Below, one piece after another: positions 1-10,807 of a DNA stretch of 64,000 nucleotides. Positions within the stretch are counted from its first letter, which is position 1. Each line of letters starts with the position of its first letter. The stretch is from Dallia pectoralis. Its lineage: Eukaryota > Chordata > Actinopteri > Esociformes > Umbridae. The stretch covers positions 19,908,759 through 19,972,758 of the forward strand of contig CM055730.1 of NCBI GenBank assembly GCA_029465975.1. The letters run 5' to 3'. Made by a program: the position numbers and the translations under genes. The notes beneath the pieces are model-generated. The model was not told the origin of the DNA. It ran no database searches and worked only from the letters and a program-made list of their open reading frames with translations.

Positions 1-34
1 AATGGCTGACTAAGCATTCCATGTCTGTTTTCAG

Positions 35-199
35 CCCATCCTGACATCGGTGTCTGACTCTGGAGCCTTGGTTGTTGGCTATGAGTGTCCTGAGCAGCCT
101 CTAGATCTCATTACCGAAGCTGCTAACACTCTCGGACTGGGACTTGGAAAAGACATCCATTTGGCATTAAACTGTGCTGCTCATGACCTTATGGATTAT
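35..199 (+). CDS. eno4: ENO4 exon a
   Basis: 55 codons, phase 0 at both ends. Acceptor ttttcag at 28-34, donor gtatgg at 200. Encodes PILTSVSDSGALVVGYE and ends at CAAHDLMDY. Confidence 0.92.
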
Positions 200-3100
200 G
201 TATGGAAATAGAACCGTGAAACATGCACTTACATTGACTCTCTGTTCCACAATTGTACCATTGAAACCAATGTACTTCAACAATGACTCTCTCAGTTAAA
301 ATGAAATAAAATCAATTGTTGTACGTAATCAAAACAAAATATTATCTGTCAAAAATATGTACACCGCAGTTAGAGTGTATTTTCTCTCTACAGCCAAAAG
401 GGAAGTATGAAGTTATTTCAGGAACTCCAAAGACACCGGATGAGCTAGTGGACATATACGCGGCTTTGATTAGTAAATACCCAGCAGTCGTAGCCCTAAT
501 CGATCCTCTGCGAAAAGAGGTAATAAGTGAACACCACTCCAAAGTCAATACCTTTAGTGCGGAAAGGTCTCCGTGGCTGAATACAGATTGTAGAAACCCA
601 TAGTGTGTCTCTGTGTGTGTTTGTGGGTGTCTGTGTGTAAGGACGTGGAGCAGTGGGAGAGACTGAGCAATGTGGTTGGAGCCTCATGCAGCCTGCTATC
701 TGAGATCTCCTCCAAGCCCAAGGTGCGCAGCTCACATGAAGATGCCCCATCTCTTCCAGGGGTCAAAGGGCACATCCTGAATCAGACCAATGTTAATACG
801 GTCACTGACTTTATCCGTGTTACCACAGAGCACAAAGGTAAGACAAAATGCTGATGAAGTAATATGTTTACCAAAAGAAAGTTACTGATTAGAGGGTTGC
901 AATTAAAAAAATACAGTGGAACTGTCTTTGAGGTACAGATTTGAATACTAATGATCCGTAGAAAGCATCGTTTTATTTATTGAATTTCCAGGAAAACTGC
1001 AGTGTAAATTCATGCTAGTGTTGTTAAATACATATTTGCCCGATTATTGTCTGTAATTGACAACAATAACACTTAATAGACACAGTAGTATGACAATCTA
1101 AATATTTAAAAATGATTTGTGTACATGTAAGAGATGGAATGAAACCTGTTAACTGCCAGATGAATCGGGTTCACTCACACGCTCATCTACATAGCTGCTC
1201 TGAGTCTGTTTGAATCAAACCTGTTAACTGCCAGATGAATCGGGTTCACTCACACGCTCATCTACATAGCTGCTCTGAGTCTGTTTGAATCAAACCTGTT
1301 AACTGCCAGATGAATCGGGTTCACTCACACGCTCATCTACATGGCTGCTCTGAGTCTGTTTGAATCAAACCTGTTAACTGCCAGATGAATCGGGTTCACT
1401 CACACGCTAATCTACATGGCTGCTCTGAGCGATGTTGACAAGGGACAGACGACTGGTTCATTGCATCTCTGCAACGGCAAGGCTTATGAGATGCTCCTGG
1501 TCAGTCAGTGGTGAGTACCTACCAGCATTGGTCCATAGAGAGACAATCCCAAACCAGCAACAGGAGGTGCACATGGCTCACTCATGTGCAAGAGGAAACA
1601 GGCTGTCGGGTTCAAACAGACTGGTCTACTGTGGCACAAGTCACTGAAAAGGTTAATGATGGTTATGGGAGGAGTTTGTCCCAACACACAATGAATTGCA
1701 CCCTGCTGCATATGGGGCTACATGGCCACAGACTGGTCAGAGTGACCATGATGACTCCTGTCCACTGTCAAAAGTGCAAACAGCGAGCGTCAGAGCTAGA
1801 CTCTAGAGCTAGACCCTAGAACTAGACCCTAGAGCTAGACCCTAGAAATAGACCCTAGAGCTAGACCCTAGAGCTAGACCCTAGAAATAGACCCTAGAGC
1901 TAGAGTTAGACCATAGAGCTAGACCCTAGAGCTAGACCCTAGAGTTAGACCCTAGAGCTAGACCCTAGAGCTAGACCCTAGAGCAGTGGAAGGTCGTCTA
2001 GTCCAATAAGTCCTGTTTTTTGTTTACATTACGTGGACGGCTGTGTACGTTTTTGTCGTTTACCTGGGGAAGTGATGGCACCAGAATGCACTGTGGGAAG
2101 ACAACAAGCCGGTGAAGGGAGTGTGATGGTCTGGCCTCTTTCAGTGCGATAATGTGCCCTGCCGCACTGCACTTATTGTTCCGGAACGGTTTGAAGAACA
2201 TGATGTAGAGTTCAAGGTGTTGTCCTGGCCTCAAAATTCTCCAGATCTCAATCAAATTGATCATCTGTGGGATGTGCTGGACTAACAAGTCTGATCTGGT
2301 GGCTCCAACTCAAATTTTCCCAGACTTGAAGGATCTGCTGCTAATGTCTTGGTGCCAGATACCACAGGAAACCCTTCAGGTATAGTCTTGTAGAGTCCAT
2401 GCCCTGGCGGTTTGACGCTGTTCTGGTGGCACCCGGGGGACTTATGTTTTGGCTCATTAGTGTAATTATTTAATGATGTGTCACCCTATCAGATGTACAC
2501 TGTTGTAGGTCACAGGGCCAAATATGCAGTTTAGTCAGTTTACCAGTGTTCCAATCTATTGTGTACCTGTTCACAGTTTATGCAATGATTTAGGAGGAAA
2601 TGTTTTCAGATTCACAGATTTGTCATCACTGATTTTTTGGAAATTTGGAAGGGACTTGCTTTACACTGGCTGACTAACTTTTGATATTTTATTTCTGAAA
2701 AAAATCACCTTGTCTAATGTGTGTGCATTTGGTAACCACAACATACAGTATAGGTTGTGAGTCCGCTTTGGCAAATAGGGGTGTTCTAAACACAGTATCA
2801 GTTAAAAGTTTTAAACATTCTAAAATATCTACGTCTAAAATATTATAGTTTTTTTTTTCAAAGTTTTGGTTATGTGGGTATACAGAGGGTGATGAGGTTA
2901 TGGTGGGTACCGTATATAGAGGGTGATGAGGTTAGGGTTGGCATACAGAGGGTGATGAGGTTATGGTTGGCATACAGAGGGTGATGAGGTTAGGGTTGGC
3001 ATACAGAGGGTGATGGGGTTAGGGTTGGTATACAGAGGGTGATGGGGTTAGGGTTGGTATACAGAGGGTGATGAGGTTAGGGTTGGCATACAGAGGGTGA

Positions 3101-6100
3101 TGAGGTTAGGGTTGGCATACAGAGGGTGATGAGGTTAGGGTTGGTATACAGAGGGTGATGAGGTTATGGTGGGTACCGTATATAGAGGGTGATGAGGTTA
3201 GGGTTGGCATACAGAGGGTGATGAGGTTAGGGTTGGCATACAGAGGGTGATGAGGTTAGGGTTGGCATACAGAGGACCATCATTATGTCTGTACTGTATA
3301 ATGGCAAGAACAGTTCAAATAAGCACAGATCAACTAAAGTGCATGATTACTTTGACACACGAAAGTCAATATTTCAGTAAGCAATTACACTGGTATTTAT
3401 AAAATATGAATAATAATTAGTAGTAAATGGTTTACAACTGTGGGAGTCACTATTTTGAAATGGTGAGCACACACTTCACTACTAACCCAGAAAAGTGTTG
3501 CTGTTTAGTACCTAGACAGAGCTACATGTATTACAAACTGTTCTTTATTGTAATATTGTTTTGCATAAGCAAGCCATTCATCATAACCCGACAGTAGTGT
3601 TCTGTAAGTAACACAGGAAGACGGGTTAAGTGGCGTAATGGGACGGAGCCTAGACTCTCCAATAAGCACTTGGACCAAGCCAGAATGTCTGCCGGCTTCA
3701 GAGCTAATTGGTATTCCAAAACGCACTGCTATATGTTTGGAGTTGCCGCGGTTTAATACAAAAGAATAGGGCATTTTTAATTTGGGCTGGTGTCTTTTTT
3801 GTTTGTCTGATATAAAGGCTTGACATAATTGTTTAAAGTTGAACTGAGGTTTAGAAATTGTACATTCATTTTGATTTCTTTGTTGTCCTTTTTTCAGTGT
3901 GGAACCACAGCCTCTAGTTTTATCATGGACAATTGAGGCACCCGTCAATTGAATGTCATGTGGGTTCTACATTTTCGTTTTATCCAGTAGTCTCCACTTC
4001 TTGAAGTAGTTTTCTCCCTTCTTGGTAAATAGTTTAAAGTTATATTACCACCATCTAGTGGCAACAATAAACGAATGGCACAATAACTGGTTTAGGGCTC
4101 CGGCGCTGCAGGTGGCGGTAAATCACCAAAATGTGCTGTACACATTTAATAAAAAATAAGATGTAGGTCGCCAAGGTGATGGGCTATTTGATCCTCTTGG
4201 CTGACAAGGCTTTCTTAAAAAACTAACGTTACCCTGTTCATGTCAGCGTTCGGGAATGCACTTTTCAAATGTAGAGGTTAGAGTTTACCCGTCATGGCAG
4301 ATAATGTGAAGAATTGTATAAATGACTCAAGTGTGTGTGTGTGTTTACCTTTTTGTCAGGAGCTGTGATAATTGGAACAACTTGTGGTGAGCCTTGCAGT
4401 GACGACTCCCTCTCAGATATGGTGTGGCTTAGTCTTCCGCTGGCTTCCCCTGTCTCCTCAAATCTACATGTTGACACGTCTCTCTGTGTCCCAGTTTGTC
4501 CTCACTAATGTCTTCACCAGTCTGACAGTACATTGCGATGACATCAATTATGCATGTTCTCTGCGCTGGACATGTTTTACAATACAAGTGCCTGTATTCA
4601 ACAGTCCGGAGAACCTTCGCTGAATTGATATCATCAACAGTTTGCCCGCCATTGTGCACTCAATGCTTCCATCGTAACAAAGCCGAGACGTCTTCTCTCG
4701 CAGACAAGCAGTCACACGTAGGCCCTCTGCGTTCATACACCCCCGTCATTGTGCAGTTCTATCTCTCCCTCAGGTTGTAGGGCTGGGAGTTGGGTACGTC
4801 AAACTGGGAGGTCTGCGTCGTGGAGAGCGGCTGACTAAATACAACCGACTGATTTCTATAGAGGAAGAATTGGCCCAGCAGGGAATACTAGGTATGGCTT
4901 TTTCTTCTTGTCTTTTCAGCTAGTAAAAAGAGGAGGCTAGACAAAGCTACGAGGAGAGGCTGTAATGGCCAGGCTGGTGAGAACACATCTCTCCCTGGCC
5001 ATGAAATGAAACTGGATGTCAGGAATCATGAAGGAGGGTTGGGGCCCGTAAAAAAACTACCGTGGTTCTGTTAATTGGCCACCTAATTATACTTTCCAAA
5101 AAAAGGACAGGGACATTGAACAATTACTGAAAAGCGAGTTTATCTTTGTATGTAATGATCAAGTTGTGCACCAACTGCATATACAGGGGGTCGTGCACAT
5201 AATTCGATTCTGGATCTGAAATATATATGGGTTTTTTTGCGGCGTCACAGAATGACAAAACCTAGAGCAGTCGGGCATGTAGTGAGATGAGACGTGTTCG
5301 TCGTGTCAGACGTTGACAGGATCTGTTCAGGGGACTGCCATGTAGTGCTCTTTGTTGTCCATTCAACTGCTTTCCCTTTTTCTTTTCTTTTGAAAGATTC
5401 AAGACAACAACACACATCCCCTCTCTTTGTTGGAGAAACAGACGCGGTCATTGACGTAATCGACTAACCATAATGTCTTCATTCCAAAATTCCATTTTCT
5501 AATAATGTTTATTTTATTGTAATAGAATTACAAGGGCTTACAAATGAATAGCCCTGATAATATATTCAAGTGAAACACCATTGGATGTTTTCCTGTTTTC
5601 CTTTTTTTTGTTATCACTTAAGCCAAATAGGTTTCATCGCGACCTAATACAGGCTCGGCATTATTTTTAAATACAGAATTAATAAAAATGATCATTACAA
5701 TAATTTCACGTAGCAAACTCTGGACTCGGCTGAAAATGATACGAGCATAGATTCACATTGATATTGTTTTCCAATAAACACAAGCCGATCTGATAAGACA
5801 CTGTGGTCACTATGTGATTATGCTGAATACACCTGGCCCTATGATTACAGCCATGTTTGGCTTGATGACAATGTCTGTGTTATTAGTGTGATGCACGGGG
5901 GACAACAGACCGACTTTGTTCTCTGAGCTCTTTGCTTTACCACACAGCTCACTGCAGCGCTGACAGGTGCAGTATCTTTACCTAAAGTGAAATGTAAAAA
6001 AGGCATATAGACGAGACTGACTGAGACCACAGATGTCTACACACTCCAGCCTCTGTCATCCTTTAGGTGTAGAGGAGGACAGCAATGGTAAAAAACTCAT

Positions 6101-6104
6101 TTAA
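35..6104 (+). CDS. eno4: ENO4, enolase 4 (3' half; 5' exons off window)
   Basis: Spliced gene; exons 35-199, 394-519, 642-837, 4360-4421, 4774-4891 and, tentatively, 6067-6104. The exons join in frame at GT/AG sites and give a protein matching the C-terminal part of vertebrate ENO4: GLGLGKDIHLALNCAAH, then GKYEVISGTP, ALIDPLRKE, DVEQWERLSNVVG, SDDSLSDM, and a final block KLGGLRRGERLTKYNR with IEEELAQQGIL. In classical enolase the KLGG-like and ER.AKYNQLLRIEEEL blocks form the C-terminal barrel end. ENO4 is a divergent enolase known in mammals from sperm, where it is tied to flagellar glycolysis; activity in fish is inferred only. The reading frame is clean across all secure exons, so the gene looks functional. 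It converges on SHTN1, as in human 10q25.3. The large intron 838-4359 holds a Tc1 relic and three minisatellites. Confidence 0.92.
394..519 (+). CDS. eno4: ENO4 exon b
   Basis: 42 codons, phase 0. Acceptor tctctacag ends at 393, donor gtaata at 520. Encodes PKGKYEVISGTPKTP and ends in ALIDPLRKE, the enolase metal-site neighbourhood (the Asp of IDP). Confidence 0.93.
642..837 (+). CDS. eno4: ENO4 exon c
   Basis: 65 codons plus one base. The acceptor lies in a GT-rich tract ending gtaag at 641; the donor is gtaaga at 838. Encodes DVEQWERLSNVVGASC and later ILNQTNVNTVTDFIRVT, matching the ENO4 block that follows the lysine-rich insert. Confidence 0.93.
1142..1430. repeat. 75-bp tandem repeat, about 3.9 copies
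   Basis: Copies begin at 1142, 1217, 1292 and 1367 with aaacctgttaactgcc and are nearly identical, so the expansion is recent. It lies in ENO4 intron c-d, directly before a Tc1 relic. Confidence 0.95.
1432..2462 (+). mobile_element. Tc1-type transposon relic interrupted by a minisatellite
   Basis: Plus-strand remnants of a Tc1 transposase run in order. First comes the helix-turn-helix part with VSQQTVHRTLL-like and R.PVRVPMLTPVH-like codons at about 1640-1770, then a 13-bp minisatellite, then the catalytic part around 2030-2400 (GRRQAGEGSVMVW-like, NSPDLN.I.HLWDVLD-like). The right end ttttggctcattagtgta matches other copies at 28.5 and 35.8 kb. Frameshifts and stops abound; it is dead. Confidence 0.88.
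1793..1984. repeat. 13-bp minisatellite inside the Tc1 relic
   Basis: About 15 copies of gagctagacccta with a few substitutions (gaaatagaccc, gagttagaccc). It ends in ctagagcagtgg, which is the expected transposase codon stretch at this place, so the array grew from the transposon itself. Confidence 0.92.
2463..2865. other. ENO4 intron, no feature seen
   Basis: AT-rich intron sequence between the Tc1 relic and the next minisatellite. I see no exon, RNA gene or clear transposon end. Confidence 0.6.
2866..3273. repeat. 29-bp minisatellite with TTAGGG-like core
   Basis: About 14 copies of a unit made of ttggcatacagaggg plus tgatgaggttaggg. Two copies carry the variant ggtgggtaccgtatatag, spaced as in a higher-order duplication (2900-2925 and 3165-3190). 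Confidence 0.93.
3274..4359. other. ENO4 intron with an unexplained antisense ORF
   Basis: No recognised gene. On the minus strand 3505-3948 is open for 147 codons, with the start at 3948 and stop at 3505; the peptide has no family I recognise. The segment ccaccatctagtggc near 4050 resembles motifs seen in fish repeats, but I cannot assign it. Confidence 0.45.
4360..4421 (+). CDS. eno4: ENO4 exon d
   Basis: Completes the split Gly codon and encodes AVIIGTTCGEPCSDDSLSDM. Acceptor tttttgtcag ends at 4359, donor gtgtgg at 4422. Phase 1 in, phase 0 out. It corresponds to the conserved GSTEGESSDDSL segment of mammalian ENO4. Confidence 0.88.
4774..4891 (+). CDS. eno4: ENO4 exon e
   Basis: 39 codons plus one base. 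Acceptor ctccctcag ends at 4773, donor gtatgg at 4892. Encodes VVGLGVGYVKLGGLRRGE and RLTKYNRLISIEEELAQ, the enolase C-terminal signature region. Confidence 0.93.
4892..6066. other. ENO4 last intron or 3' region
   Basis: AT-rich sequence; nothing coding or repetitive that I can name. Confidence 0.5.
6067..6104 (+). CDS. eno4: ENO4 possible last coding exon
   Basis: A pyrimidine-rich acceptor (cctctgtcatcctttag, ending 6066) is followed by a frame-compatible GVEEDSNGKKLI and a TAA at 6102-6104. The family carries a longer and poorly conserved acidic tail here, so the similarity (G..EE) is weak. An alternative is that the true last exon lies elsewhere between 4892 and 11 kb. Confidence 0.4.
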
Positions 6105-6365
6105 GAAAACAGTAAGTTTTACAGAAATATTTTGATACAGACAATAATGTTAGAAAGCACCACAAATGTATCTACTGTTCACCATTTATAATTATCCAAA
6201 ATAGCGGTCAATCAGATCAATCAACAATCTACTGCAAAGAAATGCTGAAGCATAAAGGAACTTAACGTGACTACTATGTACAGTTGTTGCATCCACGCAG
6301 TGTAACAGCGGGAGCAGTTGTTCTAGTAAGAACAAGTAGGTCCAGAGGAGCTGTGTGCGCCGTCA

Positions 6366-6604
6366 CAGAGAGCCTCCACACAGAGCCCCCACACTGAGCC
6401 TCCAGACAGAGCCTCCAGACAGAGCTCCCACACAGAGCCCCCACACAGAGCCCCCACACAGAGCCCCCACACAGAGCCTCCACATTGAGCCTCCACATTG
6501 AGCCTCCACACAGAGCCTCCACACAGAGCCTCCACACAGAGCCTCCACACAGAGCCTCCACACAGAGCCTCCACACTGAGCCTCCACACAGAGCCTCCAC
6601 ACAG
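6366..6604. repeat. 13-bp minisatellite
   Basis: About 18 copies of cagagcctccaca with variants cccccaca and ctccacatt. Because 13 is not a multiple of 3 the array is open in several frames on both strands, which creates meaningless ORFs. Confidence 0.95.
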
Positions 6605-7006
6605 CTGTGTTGGAGCACTAACGGCATTAATGGCCCTGTCAAAATGAGTTCTCATTCATACATGCATCCTTTCAACTCAAAAGAGAAGGTTGATTTAGTC
6701 ATGCGATTGCCCATTAATCACTGTGTTTAACTTATCAATTTACTTCATTCATTTGCATTCTATACATTTCCTACACAATGACTATTTGTACTTAAATTCC
6801 CTACTACTTTTCAACCATCATAGCATACGTAGGCGTGTCATTCAGTAATAGGTTCATATGAAACAAGGCATTATAAATCATAATGATTGTAAGCACTAAA
6901 AAATACCATATTTCACTTGGTCTCTGTGCGATGTGGTGCAATTAGTTGTTTCAAATGTGAGAATAGAAACATCCAACAGATCCAAGACAGGAGAGAAGTA
7001 CAGAGG

Positions 7007-8034
7007 AAGAGAGATGGAGTGTACCGGATCTACAGAAGAGAGATGGAGTGTACCGGATCTACAGAAGAGAGATGGAGTGTATCGGATCTACAGAAGAGAG
7101 ATGGAGTGTACCGGATCTACAGAAGAGAGATGGAGTGTATCGGATCTACAGAAGAGAGATGGAGTGTACCGGATCTACAGAAGAGAGATGGAGTGTATCG
7201 GATCTACAGAAGAGAGATGGAGTGTACCGGATCTACAGAAGAGAGATGGAGTGTACCGGATCTACAGAAGAGAGATGGAGTGTACCGGATCTACAGAAGA
7301 GAGATGGAGTGTACCGGATCTACAGAAGAGAGATGGAGTGTACCGGATCTACAGAAGAAGAGATGGAGTGTATCGGATCTACAGAAGAGAGATGGAGTGT
7401 ACCGGATCTACAGAAGAAGAGATGGAGTGTACCGGATCTACAGAAGAGAGATGGAGTGTACCGGATCTACAGAAGAGAGATGGAGTGTATCGGATCTACA
7501 GAAGAGAGATGGAGTGTACCGGATCTACAGAAGAGAGATGGAGTGTACCGGATCTACAGAAGAGAGATGGAGTGTACCGGATCTACAGAAGAGAGATGGA
7601 GTGTACCGGATCTACAGAAGAGAGATGGAGTGTACCGGATCTACAGAAGAGAGATGGAGTGTATCGGATCTACAGAAGAGAGATGGAGTGTACCGGATCT
7701 ACAGAAGAGAGATGGAGTGTACCGGATCTACAGAAGAGAGATGGAGTGTACCGGATCTACAGAAGAAGAGAGATGGAGTGTATCGGATCTACAGAAGAGA
7801 GATGGAGTGTACCGGATCTACAGAAGAGAGATGGAGTGTACCGGATCTACAGAAGAAGAGAGATGGAGTGTATCGGATCTACAGAAGAGAGATGGAGTGT
7901 ACCGGATCTACAGAAGAGAGATGGAGTGTACCGGATCTACAGAAGAAGAGAGATGGAGTGTACCGGATCTACAGAAGAGAGATGGAGTGTACCCGATCTA
8001 CAGAAGAGAGATGGAATGTACCGGATCTACAGAC
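7007..8034. repeat. 29-bp minisatellite, about 35 copies, 1 kb
   Basis: The unit is agatggagtgtaccgg plus atctacagaagag. Two variant types are interspersed: accgg versus atcgg, and 3-bp aag/aga insertions at about 7355, 7412, 7765, 7855 and 7945. All three plus frames stay open for 331-377 codons because the unit has no stop in any frame. It lies in the ENO4/SHTN1 convergent gap. Confidence 0.96.
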
Positions 8035-10472
8035 ATCCTGTAATCAATGAGTGTGGTTAGCCAGACATTCAGGGGAGAAACAAAGCGGCCCTGTGCATTG
8101 GCCCTGAGCAGCCATGGCTCCCCACTAGGCAATTACTCTGTTTGGGAAATAAACGAAATGACTAACAAAATAGGCTAAATTAAGTGTTTCCCAGACACAC
8201 TAGAAAGGGACATCCTAATTGCCAAACCCTCTGGGGGGAAAAACAACAACACAACATTACATTGTATTGGCTGACGGCAAAAATAAAAAGACATCTGTAT
8301 AAGCATCCAGTGACAAATGCTGATGTCAAAACGGGCTTTATAAAATATTTTAGATTGATTGATTGAGAAATAGAGGGCAGTAAAGATTGCCCTTACCAAC
8401 ATAGAAAAACGGGCCGCAGCATGGCGCTAGGTAATTACATGTTCTCCCTGATTGACAGAATGTTTACTGCTTGTCAATCAATGTCAGACGATGGATCGCT
8501 GGGAAAGCAGAGAAAGGCATTGACTAGGTCACTGACTGCTTCAACTGTGAGCTGCCAGTTGTCTGAAAACAACGGCACTAGAAAAAATAAAAAGATGTCA
8601 GGTGGCTGCAGTTGTTCATACTGTCTTTGAGTTCTCCAATCAGTTTCAGATTGAAATACATAAGAACTAACATCGTCATACATTTCAGGTGTAATCATTT
8701 CTAAAAGGTTCAGGGGAGATTGGGGCTGGGATTCAAACATACACACATTAATGACATTGCTCTGCAATTGGTCACTGGAAACTGAAATAACTGCCATAAA
8801 ATCTAGTTGTTTTTTTACCCATAATGCCTTACTTTCTGTCATTAAATTATATATAATCAGGTAGTTGGAACACATTCAGTCACCGTTTTTAGTTACACTG
8901 GAATCAAGTATTATTTTACAAGGATTATCTGGGAGGGTTTGAATCCTGGGCTGTGCCTCCGTTTTCTGCAATAACATTCATTACTACTAAAGCATGATAT
9001 TCTTCACACTCACTCTTTCTCTAGCATCCCAATCTGTCCAGTAGTTAGAGAGATTTAATCAAGCAAGGTTGGCTGCTCAATGACACTCACATCGCCTAGG
9101 GTGTTACCAGAGTTAAGTCTTTGTTAAAATCGTCTTGCTTTAACATGAGAAAATGGACGGCCACAGCAAAACATGTCAGTCTGCTCAATTAGTCATTTCC
9201 GAGTCCTTGGTCCATGCAAAATCCCCTTGTCCGCCGCCGTCTCTGTTTGCACATCCATTGTTAGGGGCAGTTCTTCTGTTAAATGAAATAACAAAGTGAC
9301 TTCCTCTTCCAGCAATATTGTAGCCTCATCACTAATTTGGATCCGTCAGGTGATGAATGGATATGCACAGCCAATCATCATAATTCAAAGTATGAGAGAT
9401 GCTTGAGGCCTCTGAAACATGAATCAAATACAGGACACTTTAACCCCATTCATGTTTTTAGGGTAGTATATATATATAAATACAAACAATGTGGCATAAA
9501 GGAAAGTCACTTAAATTGAATTTCCTTTACAATCTTGGAGGATTTATCTCTTTCTTTCAGCTGTGCTCCGAATGGAAATTGTGCCTGGTGGCAAATGAGG
9601 CCCAAAGCCTTAATTAGTGTCGCCCACAATGGCTACGGAACACGACTATGGCTCTCACATTCCCCCCCTCTTAAAAAATAGTCCAATCATTCTGTGCAGG
9701 TGAGGGAAAACAAAAAAGCCCATCTTTATGGTCAAATAAGCATGATGGTCATTGTGGCGTCCTGAGAGGAGGTTTATCCCAATCTAATTGGTCAATAAGA
9801 AACACATAGAAGAACAGCTTAACCTCTAGCTGACATACCAAGCATTGGACTCAAACCTAAATCTCCAGAACTGCCAGCTACGACATGTATATTTACATGC
9901 TTGAAATTCTTGAAATAGCCAATGGAGTAGCCAATGGCGACCAATTCATTCTGCGATCAATTTCTTCACAATTGCGCCTGCGTCTAAATAACACTTGCAC
10001 AGCCTGATGCAAGAGAGTTCCCGTTGGCCAAATACATTTTGGTCCATGAAAGACCGGGGGAATATCGACCAAGAGTAGTGCAAACAAAATCTGCCACAGT
10101 GCACTGTAATTGCTCACTGGGAGACCACAAGGTTAATACCGGTCTAGACAGACACATTTAAAGGCATACTTGCTTTGGCAAATGTTCAACGCTACAAAAG
10201 CCTGCCGACAGTGCAAACAAAGACTGTGTTAATAATTTGGGCTTCACCTTTACCATTAAGGGAACTTAAACAAAGCTTCTGGTTGTGGGAACTAAGTATT
10301 AAATTTCACCTGAATCAATCGCACCATGGTAATCTTTCACACTAGTGCACGCTCTCCACAAAACAAAACCGACAGCAGTGTAAAACATCACAGCTTAATA
10401 TTACATGAACCCACGGTGCACTTGGCCTCCCACCTGCCTTACTTATACATGTCATCACGGTTGCTAGCTTAC

Positions 10473-10521
10473 CCGGGGCTCTGGGCTGCTTGTGACCAGG
10501 ACTCGGGTCCACTGAGCGGGC
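10473..10521 (-). CDS. shtn1: Candidate alternative SHTN1 3' exon (second)
   Basis: Acceptor-like ttccgttctag, then 16 codons plus one base (ARSVDPSPGHKQPRAP), then a good donor gtaagc. It would follow the candidate exon at 10585-10637 after a 63-bp intron. The Ser/Pro-rich composition is like the tail of the long shootin-1 isoform, but the match is loose. Confidence 0.25.
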
Positions 10522-10584
10522 CTAGAACGGAACATAGTCCTGGGAATCCTGGGACGTCTGTTTAGTCTGGGGCTGAGCCCTTAC

Positions 10585-10637
10585 CCTGTTGACATCCAGC
10601 ACACTACTGGGGAAGGGACACGGTGATGACAGCAGAC
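10585..10637 (-). CDS. shtn1: Candidate alternative SHTN1 3' exon (first)
   Basis: Acceptor gtctgacag, then 53 bp with frame fitting an exon 14 ended at 11327, then donor gtaagg. It encodes LLSSPCPFPSSVLDVNR, faintly like the SSSPTGIL...S region after ELERILRRR in the long mammalian isoform. Confidence 0.3.
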
Positions 10638-10801
10638 CTGTCAGACACAGACACACACAGTCACATTTACAGTACAGGCTACAGTCAACTGGAAACATAT
10701 CTCTACCTAGGCCTACATTATGTCTACCTGTTTTGCACTGAGAATCAGATACCGGATTGAATAGGAGTGTAAAAGAATCACACTTCAAAAGGTATTAAGC
10801 G

Positions 10802-10807
10802 TTTATT
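10802..10807 (-). promoter_or_regulatory. shtn1: Candidate SHTN1 poly(A) signal AATAAA
   Basis: The minus strand reads AATAAA about 500 bp past the stop in exon 14. It would end a transcript using that stop. It is a single hexamer in AT-rich DNA, so chance is possible. Confidence 0.35.

Larger units (their letters stand above)
8035..10801. other. Convergent ENO4/SHTN1 gap, unique sequence
   Basis: Complex, non-repetitive sequence with no confident gene. A motif-dense patch at 8430-8480 and two candidate minus-strand exons at 10473-10637 are treated separately. A minus-strand ORF of 133 codons at 8474-8875 has no family I recognise. Confidence 0.5.

Noticed and set aside
6274..6655. Minus-strand Gly/Ser/Val/Trp-rich ORFs
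   Set aside because: Products of the 13-bp minisatellite.
7007..8034. CRISPR-like array (direct repeats of about 29 bp)
   Set aside because: Units are contiguous with no unique spacers, and the host is a vertebrate.
6917..8060. Three overlapping ORFs of 331-377 codons on the plus strand
   Set aside because: All are translations of one 29-bp tandem repeat in three frames; no unique domain, and the frames have equal coding claims.
8474..8875. 133-codon minus ORF as a further SHTN1 exon
   Set aside because: No resemblance to the shootin-1 tail and no fitting splice sites seen.
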